Positions 53,901-62,052 of a stretch of DNA of 64,000 bases are shown here, piece by piece. The position numbers were made by a program, and so were the translations under genes. The notes under the pieces were generated by a model. It was not told the DNA's origin, searched no databases, and saw nothing but the letters and a program-made list of their open reading frames with translations. This stretch comes from Candidatus Woesearchaeota archaeon (GTDB taxonomy: Archaea; Nanobdellota; Nanobdellia; Woesearchaeales; ARS49): positions 1 through 64,000 of the forward strand of contig JACRKG010000019.1 in the NCBI GenBank assembly GCA_016215315.1. Reading direction: 5' to 3'. The first letter of the stretch is position 1; the number at the start of each line of letters is the position of its first letter.

Positions 53901-54233
53901 AAGACTTGTTTCTGGTCCAAGAACAGGTTCTCCGTTCTCATCAAATAATGGTTTGCCTTCAGAATCTAACTGAGGTATTCCTGCTTTCCTGAAATACTTT
54001 TGAGCTAATATATCTGTTGCTACTTGACTCCAAGTTTTAGGAACTTCAACATGATTCATTTCGAAAACTTTGCTTCCATCAGGATTCTTTATGATTGAAG
54101 AACGTTTAGAATACTCAACCATTGAGTAAGGATCAGAACTGTTTTTAGTGAAGTATTTTAATACCTTAAGACCGCCTACTTTAGCGCTTTCCTCAATCAA
54201 TGAAGTGGTATATTGGCCTTTCAAAAAAATCAC
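50925..54233 (-). CDS. nrdJ: Class II (B12-dependent) ribonucleotide reductase
   Basis: About 1100 residues. Long NrdJ type: [66 protein letters not shown], and a C-terminal Cys ribbon ([22 protein letters not shown]). Reduces ribonucleotides using adenosylcobalamin. The start is unclear: GTG 54233 is part of an RBS-like GGGTGA, so TTG 54224 is an alternative. No B12 synthesis gene is in the window. Confidence 0.93.
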   Translation of the reverse strand: MIFLKGQYTTSLIEESAKVGGLKVLKYFTKNSSDPYSMVEYSKRSSIIKNPDGSKVFEMNHVEVPKTWSQVATDILAQKYFRKAGIPQLDSEGKPLFDENGEPVLGPETSLKQVVHRMAGCWRYWGEKFSYFASEQDAQNFYDELVYMLLEQIASPNSPQWFNTGLHWAYGVNGPAQGHSFVNPVTEELEYSKDAYSRAQVHACFIQSVKDDLVSKGGIFDLLTREARIFKYGSGTGSNFSSLRGSGEKLSGGGVSSGMMSFLKINDRAAASVKSGGTTRRAAKMVCVDLDHPDIEEFIWWKVKEEQKVADLVIGSKILKKQLDHIMKKAVEGKTTDIKENPGLKRAVKEALKNEVPMNYVVRVLELVKQGITKIDVDVFNTDYNSEAYLTVSGQNSNNSVRIPNDFFTALDNSDDWPLIRRTDGRIHKKVSAKRLWEDVGYCAWASADPGVQYDTTMNEWHTCPEDGRINATNPCSEFVFLDDTACNLASINLGKFYNDETGKFDLQGYLHTIRLWTIVLEISVLMAQFPSEEIAKRSYEFRTLGLGYANLGAMLMRMGIPYDSDKGRAVTGALSAILTGHSYTTSAEMAAIIGPFKNYPKNKEHMLRVIRNHRRASYNVERDEYEGLTVKPIGINEALCPPDMLNVARECWDAALEYGTKYGFRNAQASNIAPTGTIGLAMDCDTTGIEPDFAIVKFKKLAGGGYFKIVNAAVPKALKRLGYNEEQIKEIEKYCLGHATLEGCPHVNSKSLKENGFTQNKLDAVEKELKTAFDVKFVFNKHILGEDFCTNELGFTKEQLNDPEFNMLEKLNFTKKQIEETNDYVCGTMTLEGAPHLKIEHYAIFDCANTCGRKGKRTIHHYGHIKIMAAAQPFISGAISKTINMPKESTVEEIKTAYRTSWELMLKCVALYRDGSKLSQPLNSVSEEHEVMLELVGTDVEEQEAPVHTKEIVSEYQLGKTTLSVSAFVRDNKLKEISVDMPNATPTQQILLNALTNTMNVALQNGVAPVKLAETLNIEGHPAVDKVRELILNKFSGIVTPTLNPEVRSHAVNLNKVDQEIIKAVKMGYTGSKCGSCGAMQVKNNGTCTLCEVCGSTSGCS

Positions 54234-54356
54234 CCATTTGGTTTTTTACTCGATGAAATAAAGTAAGAATTGAGGTGTGTTTTTTGATTAATAAATATTA
54301 TCAGAACACAAAATATAGTTTGCATTGAGACATACCTGGAGAGTGGTAAGAAAAAG

Positions 54357-54384
54357 GTTCATAGTTTACGGTTTGGAGTTTATG
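54357..54384 (+). repeat. Heptanucleotide array E
   Basis: Four units GTTCATA GTTTACG GTTTGGA GTTTATG in 7-bp register, between nrdJ and the next gene. Confidence 0.72.
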
Positions 54385-54418
54385 GTAAAAAATGGTGTTT
54401 AAAATTAGTGAGTTTTTA

Positions 54419-54730
54419 CTAGAAAATTTTTCTAAGATATGATTTCCAAACAGCCCAATGTAAGATTATGTGAAATAATATTGAGTATACTAAGAATTGT
54501 CCCGTAATTACATGCCAAAATTTGAAGTCAAAACTTTGAATTTTGTAGCCAAAAATCAGAGAAACACCCATTAAAGAGCTAAGTAAGAAAAACAAAAGCA
54601 TTAAAAAATTATTTACCAAAATAATATTAACTCGTATTCCGGGTTTTGTTCTTAAACTGAGCCAAGAAATAATAAATGTCAACACCACAATAATTAGAAC
54701 ATACATAAAATAATATTTTTCAGCAGCCAT
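54419..54730 (-). CDS. Three-TM membrane protein
   Basis: 103 residues. The end FWHVITGQFLVYSILFHIILHWAVWKSYL has His residues in TM helices as in DUF4405-like or b-type heme proteins. Heme binding is a guess. Confidence 0.6.
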   Translation of the reverse strand: MAAEKYYFMYVLIIVVLTFIISWLSLRTKPGIRVNIILVNNFLMLLFFLLSSLMGVSLIFGYKIQSFDFKFWHVITGQFLVYSILFHIILHWAVWKSYLRKIF

Positions 54731-54920
54731 TTCAACATAGGATCAGTAATGTCTAAATATAAACCTTTTCACTGTTTATTGTGGCAAAGAACCTCTCAAT
54801 AATGCAAGTAATAAACCATCACTTTATACCCGTCAACGGTTTCTGGCAGGATTTTGAATCTTATTTTTTCCCACGTGCTTTCCTTAGGCAAGAATTGGTC
54901 TTTTTGTTTTGAAAGACATT

Positions 54921-55283
54921 TTATGCGCAATTACCCCAAATCATTGAATTAACAACATACTTGACATAGTTTAATCCTGATTCTTTATTATCTATAACGT
55001 ATTCGTAAGGTGTTTTTCCGTTAAAACCAAATTGCGGTCTAGCTCTAGTATACCACCAAATAGAACTTTTTTCATCCTCATGTAAGTCTGCAAATAACTT
55101 TCTTAATTCCCCATCAATACTTGATTCGTACTTCTTTTTGTCAACAACAAATTGAGGAGTATTAACCCAACTTTGATAATCTTTTTCTAACTCTTCAAAT
55201 AAATTCTTTAAATCATCAGGAAGAATATCTTTAGGAGCACTTCTCCAGCCTTTGCTTGGATCCCAGTTTTGTTTTTTAGGCAT
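54921..55283 (-). CDS. Hypothetical protein
   Basis: 120 residues, soluble, Trp-rich. The end ARPQFGFNGKTPYEYVIDNKESGLNYVKYVVN recalls the C-terminal part of MbcA/ParS-type antitoxins (G-x-x-P-x-E), but no toxin partner is seen. Treat as unknown. Confidence 0.55.
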   Translation of the reverse strand: MPKKQNWDPSKGWRSAPKDILPDDLKNLFEELEKDYQSWVNTPQFVVDKKKYESSIDGELRKLFADLHEDEKSSIWWYTRARPQFGFNGKTPYEYVIDNKESGLNYVKYVVNSMIWGNCA

Positions 55284-55356
55284 TTAACTCACAAAATAGA
55301 ATTCTAGCGTGCGGAGTTTATATATTTAGTGAAAAAAAAGGCATTACTTGTGCCCT

Positions 55357-56106
55357 TCAAATACTTCTAACATGAGTTAGCTTTTTTTCTGCTGGTGGGT
55401 CTTTTTGCGGTTGCAAAAAAACTTTGTAATCAACATCAACTATTTTTTTAGAATTATGATCATATTTTTTCGTTATTGTTCCCGTCCAAGTAAATGGTTT
55501 GGGATTATTTAGTACAAAACCTTCTAGTTTAAACAAATAATGTTCTAGTGCTTCTTTGGGTTTTTTAAAAGGAGTTCCATCATTTTTAGTTATGCTTTCC
55601 AAATTAAATTTTTCTTTGAAATCGAAATTATTAGGCCAAAAATAAAATCCAGAAGTTATTTCTCCAAGCATTCCAACAATGTCGTCACGACGGTAAACCG
55701 CTAAATAAAATTCTTTTCCAATTTCCTTTTGATGAGTTGCATACATTAATTTAAGAGCCAAACTATCTTCTTCAGATATAAATCCAAGATCTGATTTATC
55801 TTCTCTAACAAGAACTTTTTTTGTTTCTTTTGGAATGTGAAAATAAATGGGTAGTTGAACTGACAGGTTTAAATTTCCTACAGGAGGATTTTTAATATGA
55901 ATTTCATAAGTTTTTGTTTTTTTTGTATAATAAGAAGCAGCTATATCTTCAGCTCTTGGACCAAGAATGCTTATTATTAATTCGTCGTTTTTAACCTCAT
56001 TAAGTCTTCCATCTAAATACACATCACTTTCACCAAGATACTTCCAATTAAGGTTGTTTTTTGAATCACTTAAATTGTAACTAGTTATTGTTCTTTCAAT
56101 TGACAT
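55357..56106 (-). CDS. Hypothetical protein
   Basis: 249 residues, soluble, beta-rich N-terminal half, no motif recognised. Contains EALEHYLFKLEGFVLNNPKPFTW. Follows the 73-residue gene by 14 bp, likely one operon. Confidence 0.58.
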   Translation of the reverse strand: MSIERTITSYNLSDSKNNLNWKYLGESDVYLDGRLNEVKNDELIISILGPRAEDIAASYYTKKTKTYEIHIKNPPVGNLNLSVQLPIYFHIPKETKKVLVREDKSDLGFISEEDSLALKLMYATHQKEIGKEFYLAVYRRDDIVGMLGEITSGFYFWPNNFDFKEKFNLESITKNDGTPFKKPKEALEHYLFKLEGFVLNNPKPFTWTGTITKKYDHNSKKIVDVDYKVFLQPQKDPPAEKKLTHVRSI

Positions 56107-56120
56107 TTTAACCTCAGAGC

Positions 56121-56342
56121 TTATCCTTGTGCGCCAACTTGTTTTAGTTTAAGCTCTAATTTTCCTTCTCCAGATAGTACTGAAAGCTTGTCAAAACCTA
56201 CTTCAGTTAAGTATTTACTAACTGCTTCAGTAAGATTTGTTGCAACAACTGTTTGTTCACCTAAATGGATTACACTTTTTTCGTGACCTGTTTTGGTATA
56301 TTTTGCGTCATACACTTGGTAAATTCCAACTCTTTCCATCAT
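56121..56342 (-). CDS. Small hypothetical protein
   Basis: 73 residues with RBS GGTGATT; two adjacent ATG codons (56342, 56339). Beta-alpha-beta pattern (GIYQVYDAKYTKTG ... TNLTEAVSKYLTEVGFDKL). Unknown. Confidence 0.58.
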   Translation of the reverse strand: MMERVGIYQVYDAKYTKTGHEKSVIHLGEQTVVATNLTEAVSKYLTEVGFDKLSVLSGEGKLELKLKQVGAQG

Positions 56343-56423
56343 TTTTTAATCACCAAAAACAAGAATAGTCATAAATGATTTAAATGTTTTGACCACAAAA
56401 TACACAAATTTCACTCTTTTTAT

Positions 56424-57257
56424 TCATTTTAATAGTTTCCTCCTTATTTTTTCAGGTTGTTCTAAATAATTACCTTCAGTAACAACTTTTCTTCCGGAAG
56501 CTATTTCTAAATTCTTTCTAGCATTTCCTGCAATTTTGCCTCCTTTACTAGCTGCGTCTTTATTTTCTTCAAAACCTTGCGCATCTTTGCTTTTTGCAAT
56601 TTCAGTAGTTGATGCTTCGCCAAGCATAGTAAAAATGAGCTCCAGATCATTCATATGATCTCTTAAGTTTTGTTTATTGAGTTTTTTGTGTTCTTTATAT
56701 TCTTCAACTGTTTTGCCAAATGTTGCCTTGGAGATTTCATTAGTTAGAATGGCAAATTCATTGCCTTCTTTAACATCTCTCTGCCTCCATTCGTCAGTAA
56801 GCTCTTGTCTAACAGCAATTCCTCTAACTCGTTTCTCAATCCATTCATCAGAATAACCTTTTTGTCTGTAAAGGTCTTTCATTCTTGCTTGAGCAAGCTC
56901 AGGATTTTCTATCTCTTGAACACGTTCATAACCTACTTTGGCAAGCCATTGCTTGAAAGGTTCAGCTTTTGGTGAGGGGATTGATTGTATGATTCTGAAC
57001 ATGTTTTTGGTGTTTGCACAGTCTGTTTGACGAAATTTTCCATCTTCTGCCAGCAATTTCAACTGTCCGATTTTTTCGGACACTTCAAAACTTTCATCTG
57101 AAAGTTTAAGTTTTAAATCAGACCAATATTTTCTAGCCCTTTCACTTTCAGCTAAAGCACCAATCACGTCAACTATTGAAAACCACCACTCCTCGTTGTA
57201 CCAAATTCTTCTTATTTTTTTGTCTTGAAAAACCACTAATGCATTTTTTGTTTCCAT
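56424..57257 (-). CDS. Bro-N / phage antirepressor-like protein, paralog 2
   Basis: 277 residues. Bro-N-like start (EWWFSIVDVIGALAES, SIPSPKAEPFKQWLAKVGYER) and C-terminal TTEIAKSKDAQGFEENKDAASKGGKIAGNARKNLE. Aligns along its length with 18138-19013. No phage genes are adjacent. Confidence 0.82.
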   Translation of the reverse strand: METKNALVVFQDKKIRRIWYNEEWWFSIVDVIGALAESERARKYWSDLKLKLSDESFEVSEKIGQLKLLAEDGKFRQTDCANTKNMFRIIQSIPSPKAEPFKQWLAKVGYERVQEIENPELAQARMKDLYRQKGYSDEWIEKRVRGIAVRQELTDEWRQRDVKEGNEFAILTNEISKATFGKTVEEYKEHKKLNKQNLRDHMNDLELIFTMLGEASTTEIAKSKDAQGFEENKDAASKGGKIAGNARKNLEIASGRKVVTEGNYLEQPEKIRRKLLK

Positions 57258-57306
57258 ACAAAAGATTTTTAAACATAACCCACATAATTATCTTTGAGGT
57301 GGATTT

Positions 57307-57492
57307 ATGGCAAATATTCCTAGGGATGTTATTTCTAAAGAACTGAAAGAGCTTTCTAAAAAAATATCAGAACTCGCAGATGGTTTAGAAAAGGCTCCGT
57401 TGGAGAAGGTTATTAATTTAGGAACTCAAGTAGTTAGTCTTGGAAAGAAAGTTAGCGAATTAGGCAGCAAAGTTAAGGACGCTTTTGAGTAA
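57307..57492 (+). CDS. Small helical protein
   Basis: 61 residues with RBS GAGGTGG. A heptad-like pattern (ELKELSKKISELADGLEK, LGTQVVSLGKKVSELGSKVKD) indicates a coiled coil. Divergent from the Bro-N gene. Unknown function. Confidence 0.65.
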   Translation: MANIPRDVISKELKELSKKISELADGLEKAPLEKVINLGTQVVSLGKKVSELGSKVKDAFE

Positions 57493-57535
57493 ATTTTTTT
57501 ATCAAAAAATTTACCTTTAAAAATGTATTATCGAT

Positions 57536-59629
57536 CTAATTATTAGAAACTAATTTAATTATTTCATCCCCATACCTTATTAATTTACTTGGTCCGAAGC
57601 CGTATATTTTTTCTAGTTCTGCTTTGTTTGAAGGAAGTTTTTGTGCTAATTCAATCAGTGTTTTATCGTGTAATACCATAAATGCAGGCAATCCTTGTTT
57701 TGTACTTACCTCTCTCCTCCAGTCTTTTAGTCTTGTTAACATGTCGCTTGCTAAGTTGATTTTTGGAGTGTATTGTACTTTTGCTTTTTGTTCTTGAATT
57801 AGTTCAGTCATGCTTTTTGTTATGAAATTCGTTGGACGTTTACCTGTATAAGTCATGTATAGATTATTCTTTGCTCGACTCATTGCTACATAGAATAGTC
57901 TTCTTTCCTCTTCTTCTTTGTCATACTCGTCAACTTTTACCATTTCTATTACTGGGTGTTCGCTTCCTTTGCAAGGAAAGTTTGCAGTGTTACATCCTAT
58001 TATGAAGACTGCTTCTGCTTCTAATCCTTTTATTGAATGAACTGTTGCAACAGTAATTTCATCGTCGCTTGATTCGATATCAATTCTTGTTTCATCACTT
58101 CGCACAATATGTCTTATTTCCCTTAATTTTAATAGTTGCGATAACTCATTTAGTTGTTTGTTGGTTCTTGCTAAAACAAATATTTCTTTTCTAGGAATTT
58201 TTAAAGCAAGAATTCTTTGAATTACAAATTCGAATTCTGCACCTTCATTTTCAAAACTTAACAAATGGATGTTTTTTTCTCCTTGAATTATTGTTTTAAG
58301 ATCTGGAAGGTTCATGTTTTTAATTGAGCGGTTAATTAAGTCAACAATATGATTTGTAGATCTGTAATTGGATACTAATGTTATTGTTTCGCAAGTGGGA
58401 TATTTTTCTTTAAAGTTAAGAATGTATTTTATGTCTGAGCCCCTCCAGCCAAAGATTGATTGTCTGGGATCTCCTACGCAAAAAATGTTTTTTGGATTTA
58501 ACAAATCTACTAGTTTTATTTGTGTTGAATTCACATCTTGGTATTCATCTATTAATATATGATCAAATTCTGGAACTAAATTTTTGTGTTTTTCAAATAT
58601 CTTCATTGCATCAATGAGTTGGTCTGCGTAATCTCTTAATCCATTCTTAAGCATGTATTCTTCAATGTACTTGCACACTTTAAAGACTAAATTAGCACTG
58701 TCTTTGTGAGTGAAATCATTTGATTGGAATGCAGATAATTCTAAGTTCCTATTCTTGAATTTTAAGTAGTCCAGAATGAAAAAACAGTCATTCAAGAATA
58801 TTCTTGCTAATTGTTCAGGTAATTTGCCTATTTTTTGTCCAGTTGAAAAGTAAGAATCTATTGCTTGAGCGACGTTTAAGTTTAAGCTTTGAAGCGCCCT
58901 ATTCATCATGATAAGTTTATCTTTGTAATTTATTACTCTGAATTTTTTGTCATAAACTAAATCATTGTGTTTTTCAAGGATTTTTTCGCAAAAAGAATTA
59001 AACGTTTCAACGGAAACAAATTCAACGTCTTTAAGCCTTCGCATCATTTCTTGCCTTGCTTTCCTAGTAAAAGTTATTGCAAGAATTCTTTTGGGATCGA
59101 CAGATCTGTACTTTACTAAAAATTCTATTCTTTTAACCAATACTGTTGTTTTGCCTGAGCCTGCTCCTGCAAGACAAAGAATGCTTTCATTATTACTTAT
59201 GATCGCTTTCTTTTGTTCATCATTATAGGCAGATAAAAAGTCTCCAAATGCTGCAAAGATCTTTTTGTCTTCTTCCGTTATTTGAGTTACAGTTTCTTTG
59301 AAAGCAAAGGATAATTTCTTCTTGTAAAGTTCAGGGTTTAAAATTTCTTTAACTCCTTTTTCTGTTAATTCTAGAACTTTCCAAAATTTTTTACCACTAA
59401 CTGAACAGATTTTAATCAAATTATTTGCCACTAAATTATCCACTATTTCCCCAATTTCTTCGGAAGAATAAGCCATACTGCCAAAATTGCTTTTAGAATA
59501 CAATTTATTGCGTTCAATTGAATCATTATCCTCATTACCTTGCAAGAAATCAATCAATAATTGTTTTCCAACATTAAAAGGAATTTCTTGTAAAGCTTTT
59601 AAAACAAAAAGATAATCTGAATCGTTCAT
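57536..59629 (-). CDS. UvrD/Rep-type helicase with HRDC domain
   Basis: 697 residues. N-terminal winged-helix-like region (1-110), then SF1A motifs: Walker A LAGAGSGKTTVLVKRI, DEYQDVN, GDPRQSIFGWRGSD, SNYRST, TVHSIKGLEAEAVFI, LFYVAMSRAK, and a C-terminal HRDC (about 620-697, YGFGPSKLIRYGDEII). A 3'-5' DNA helicase for repair; the domain pair resembles bacterial UvrD/RecQ hybrids. Confidence 0.9.
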   Translation of the reverse strand: MNDSDYLFVLKALQEIPFNVGKQLLIDFLQGNEDNDSIERNKLYSKSNFGSMAYSSEEIGEIVDNLVANNLIKICSVSGKKFWKVLELTEKGVKEILNPELYKKKLSFAFKETVTQITEEDKKIFAAFGDFLSAYNDEQKKAIISNNESILCLAGAGSGKTTVLVKRIEFLVKYRSVDPKRILAITFTRKARQEMMRRLKDVEFVSVETFNSFCEKILEKHNDLVYDKKFRVINYKDKLIMMNRALQSLNLNVAQAIDSYFSTGQKIGKLPEQLARIFLNDCFFILDYLKFKNRNLELSAFQSNDFTHKDSANLVFKVCKYIEEYMLKNGLRDYADQLIDAMKIFEKHKNLVPEFDHILIDEYQDVNSTQIKLVDLLNPKNIFCVGDPRQSIFGWRGSDIKYILNFKEKYPTCETITLVSNYRSTNHIVDLINRSIKNMNLPDLKTIIQGEKNIHLLSFENEGAEFEFVIQRILALKIPRKEIFVLARTNKQLNELSQLLKLREIRHIVRSDETRIDIESSDDEITVATVHSIKGLEAEAVFIIGCNTANFPCKGSEHPVIEMVKVDEYDKEEEERRLFYVAMSRAKNNLYMTYTGKRPTNFITKSMTELIQEQKAKVQYTPKINLASDMLTRLKDWRREVSTKQGLPAFMVLHDKTLIELAQKLPSNKAELEKIYGFGPSKLIRYGDEIIKLVSNN

Positions 59630-59686
59630 CGTAAAAAAGCAAAAACTCGTTGTTATTTAACTGTTGCGGTGTGCTAGACTCAATTG

Positions 59687-59962
59687 GTCAGTCAGTGACT
59701 GACTTTTTGGATGTTTTCAAGTTAGCTAATTTCTCCAACCATTGGTTGGAGTTTTCAGTTTAATTCTCTCGGCAGTGCTGAGAGTTTTGTAACTTAATCA
59801 GAGCAATATCAAAATACAAATTAATTGTGCAAGAAGCTCTTGCACAAATCTGATTAGAGAGCCATTATAAGGCCGAGTTAATTCGTTACGCAGTGCTTCA
59901 CTAATTCAGAAAGTAGCCTTGGCCAGATAATATTTTTTGAAGGTATCGCATTTTGTGATACC
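59687..59962. repeat. Cluster of hairpins
   Basis: Five or more inverted repeats in 276 bp: GTCAGTCA/TGACTGAC (59687-59703, then TTTTT), TCCAACC/GGTTGGA (59734-59750), CTCTCGGC/GCTGAGAG (59766-59784), TAATCAGA/TCTGATTA (59795-59856) enclosing TTGTGCAAG/CTTGCACAA, and GGTATC/GATACC (59942-59962). No ORF. Next to dispersed element copy 3; may be a structured RNA or mobile-element remnant. Confidence 0.6.
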
Positions 59963-59994
59963 AACTTAAAGATTATTCATTTTTATAATTCTTA

Positions 59995-60110
59995 ACTTTT
60001 TCCCTTGCCGAACGCTTGATTTATTTGCTCAATAAGTTTTATTATTCTCTTAGCGTTCGGAACATTGACTCCGCGCTGCGGAAATTGATAATGGAAGAAG
60101 TTCAGAGAAT
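59995..60110 (-). pseudogene. Dispersed element, copy 3
   Basis: Minus strand encodes NFFHYQFPQRGVNVPNAKRI and then IKLIEQINQAFGKGKS followed by stop, in one frame; DNA is nearly identical to copy 1 over about 100 bp. This is the most intact copy, but it has no start of its own. Resembles the C-terminus of a transposase-like or domesticated protein; family not identified. Confidence 0.6.
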
Positions 60111-60121
60111 GCATGAAGAAA

Positions 60122-60292
60122 TTATTGCTTCTTTGAACGCAAATAAAAGAAAAACAGAACAACTAACAAAATAATTAAAGAAATCCAAGCAGAATAAGAA
60201 GAAAAAACAAACTCAGCTTCGGAGTAAATAACAAAATAGGCTGAAACTAGGAATAAAAGAGCAATTAAACTTTTATGTGTTTTTGAAACCAT
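60122..60292 (-). CDS. 56-residue two-TM protein
   Basis: Too short for the ORF track. MVSKTHKSLIALLFLVSAYFVIY then SAWISLIILLVVLFFFYLRSKKQ gives two TM helices with a basic C-terminus. Weak TATA-like ctttataa about 30 bp upstream. Function unknown. Confidence 0.62.
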   Translation of the reverse strand: MVSKTHKSLIALLFLVSAYFVIYSEAEFVFSSYSAWISLIILLVVLFFFYLRSKKQ

Positions 60293-60341
60293 CAAATCAA
60301 AGAGATAGCTTAACAGTTATAAAGATTTATTGATTTATTAT

Positions 60342-60611
60342 TTACTTTTTAACAGGTGATTTAGGCAAATCTCCAACATCTTCTTCAATTTGTAAGGCTA
60401 TTTGAGCAAGTTCGGCAAGATTCTTAAATCCTTCAGTACCTTTCTTTAAACTATTAGTAGCAACTGAGTTAGTTCCTGTTTGTTCTTTAAAATGTTCTTC
60501 GAACGCTTTTGAAATTCCAAAAATTACAATAATCAGAACAACAAAAAAAAACAAAGACTTAATGTTTAATTGTATTCCTTTTAAAAGATCGAAAATTTCT
60601 TCAAAATTCAG
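60342..60611 (-). CDS. Small membrane protein with probable CTG start
   Basis: The track starts it at TTG 60554 inside the TM segment. The frame is open upstream, and CTG 60611 has RBS GGGGTGA nine bases before it, giving LNFEEIFDLLKGIQLNIKSL ahead of a complete TM and a helical tail (89 residues). A non-standard start is inferred; ATT 60620 is an alternative. Confidence 0.5.
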   Translation of the reverse strand: MNFEEIFDLLKGIQLNIKSLFFFVVLIIVIFGISKAFEEHFKEQTGTNSVATNSLKKGTEGFKNLAELAQIALQIEEDVGDLPKSPVKK

Positions 60612-60616
60612 GATAA

Positions 60617-60745
60617 TTAATCACCCCAATGCCTTTTTAGAAAAATTTGTAAAATATCATTCCACCAATTCAAAGTAACTGCAGTAACAGAAAAAATGAC
60701 AATCATCACAACGAAAAAAAGCACCCAATTAAAATCTTTTTTCAT
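60617..60745 (-). CDS. 42-residue single-TM microprotein
   Basis: Not in the ORF track. MKKDFNWVLFFVVMIVIFSV forms the TM, followed by LNWWNDILQIFLKRHWGD. The stop overlaps the RBS of the next small membrane gene, so the two are coupled. Unknown function. Confidence 0.6.
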   Translation of the reverse strand: MKKDFNWVLFFVVMIVIFSVTAVTLNWWNDILQIFLKRHWGD

Positions 60746-60838
60746 TGATAAATCACTACAAAATTGATTTTTAAGGTTTGTGTATTTGAGTTTTAAATTT
60801 ATTTTACTTCCAATCTTTAAAGAATAATCAGTCCGTGT

Positions 60839-61990
60839 TTACCTTTCTGAAGGTCTATAACCATTATCAACCGCACTTTCTTCTGTAGGAAAACATATAA
60901 GATTTTCTGGTTTAATTCTTGAAACATAACTAGAAGAACAGACATGATAAACATCACTATTGTTACTACCAACAAATTGTGTGCCTGCAATACAACCTAA
61001 TTTTTCACAGTCATCATCACCCTTTTCTTTATCAAAAATATTTTCTTTAATTTCTTCTTGTTTTAATTTTTCTAATTCTCCACTTTTTACAAGATCCAAA
61101 AATTTTAGAAGTTCAGAAGATTTTATTGCAAAATTAAGACCTGCACTTTGATCTCCATATATGGCAACATTAACTCCCACTACTTTTCCTTGAAGATTCA
61201 AAAGAGGACCACCAGAATTACCTGGATTGACCGATGCATCTGTTTGAATTAAAGTGATTCCAGCAAAATCTTGAATATCTCCGGGACGTATTGCACTTAT
61301 TATTCCTTTTGTAGCTGTGTTTGTAAGACCGCGTGGACTCCCTATGGCAATGACTTCTTCTCCCGGTTTAGCTTTATCAATCAAATCTAAGGATCTATAT
61401 GCTTTTTGGCGCTCAATTAATTCTCCAGTAGCCTCGCTCATCAATAGATTTGATTTAAGTATTATTGCTAAATCTAAATTATCATTCCCGGTAGCAAAAA
61501 TAACTCCTATTCTTTTTTCTCCGGAAGAATCTTGCAAAATCACAGATTTACCTATAGGCTTTTGATCTTTGTAGAAAATATAATTAGGTTCTGCCATTTC
61601 TTTCACAACGTGATAGTTTGTTATCACAAAATCATCACCACCCGATCTGCCCAATAGTTCTTCATTTATAAAAAAACCACTACCAGTGCCGAGTTCAGTA
61701 GTAACTGTAACTACAGAAGGTTTTGCTTGTTCAATCACAGAACTGTAGTCCTTATTTGATCCATCTTTAATTTCAGCCAACTTTTTTTCCAATTCTGTGT
61801 TCTTTGTTTGCAATTCTTCCTTTGCTTTCTCTAAATCTTGTTTCACTTTCAATATCTGATCCGTTTGATCTGAAGCTTTCTGTGATTCTTGTGAGACGGG
61901 CATTGCTATGCTGTTTTTATCTGAACAACTTACAACAAATAACAATAAAACTAATAATACCAAGAAAGTAATTTTTTTATTATTAACCAT
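60839..61990 (-). CDS. HtrA-like lipoprotein serine protease with Ada-type zinc domain
   Basis: 383 residues. Lipobox VVSCSD (Cys about 22), a coiled coil (about 40-75), a trypsin-like domain with FVITNYHVV, NDNLDLAIIL and VNPGNSGGPLLN (His/Asp/Ser), then a C-terminal Ada-like domain (CEKLGCIAGTQFVGSNNSDVY, CSSSY, CFPTEESAVDNGYRPS). No PDZ domain. Anchored outside the membrane; protein quality control is likely. Confidence 0.87.
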   Translation of the reverse strand: MVNNKKITFLVLLVLLLFVVSCSDKNSIAMPVSQESQKASDQTDQILKVKQDLEKAKEELQTKNTELEKKLAEIKDGSNKDYSSVIEQAKPSVVTVTTELGTGSGFFINEELLGRSGGDDFVITNYHVVKEMAEPNYIFYKDQKPIGKSVILQDSSGEKRIGVIFATGNDNLDLAIILKSNLLMSEATGELIERQKAYRSLDLIDKAKPGEEVIAIGSPRGLTNTATKGIISAIRPGDIQDFAGITLIQTDASVNPGNSGGPLLNLQGKVVGVNVAIYGDQSAGLNFAIKSSELLKFLDLVKSGELEKLKQEEIKENIFDKEKGDDDCEKLGCIAGTQFVGSNNSDVYHVCSSSYVSRIKPENLICFPTEESAVDNGYRPSER

Positions 61991-62052
61991 TATGTATTTT
62001 TCTAATCAAACAAATTTTATAAAACTAACTATTTATCACTATTAACCTCTTG

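Noticed and set aside
60091-60174. 27-aa plus-strand ORF next to element copy 3
   Set aside because: No RBS or promoter, and it overlaps the better 56-aa membrane gene on the other strand.
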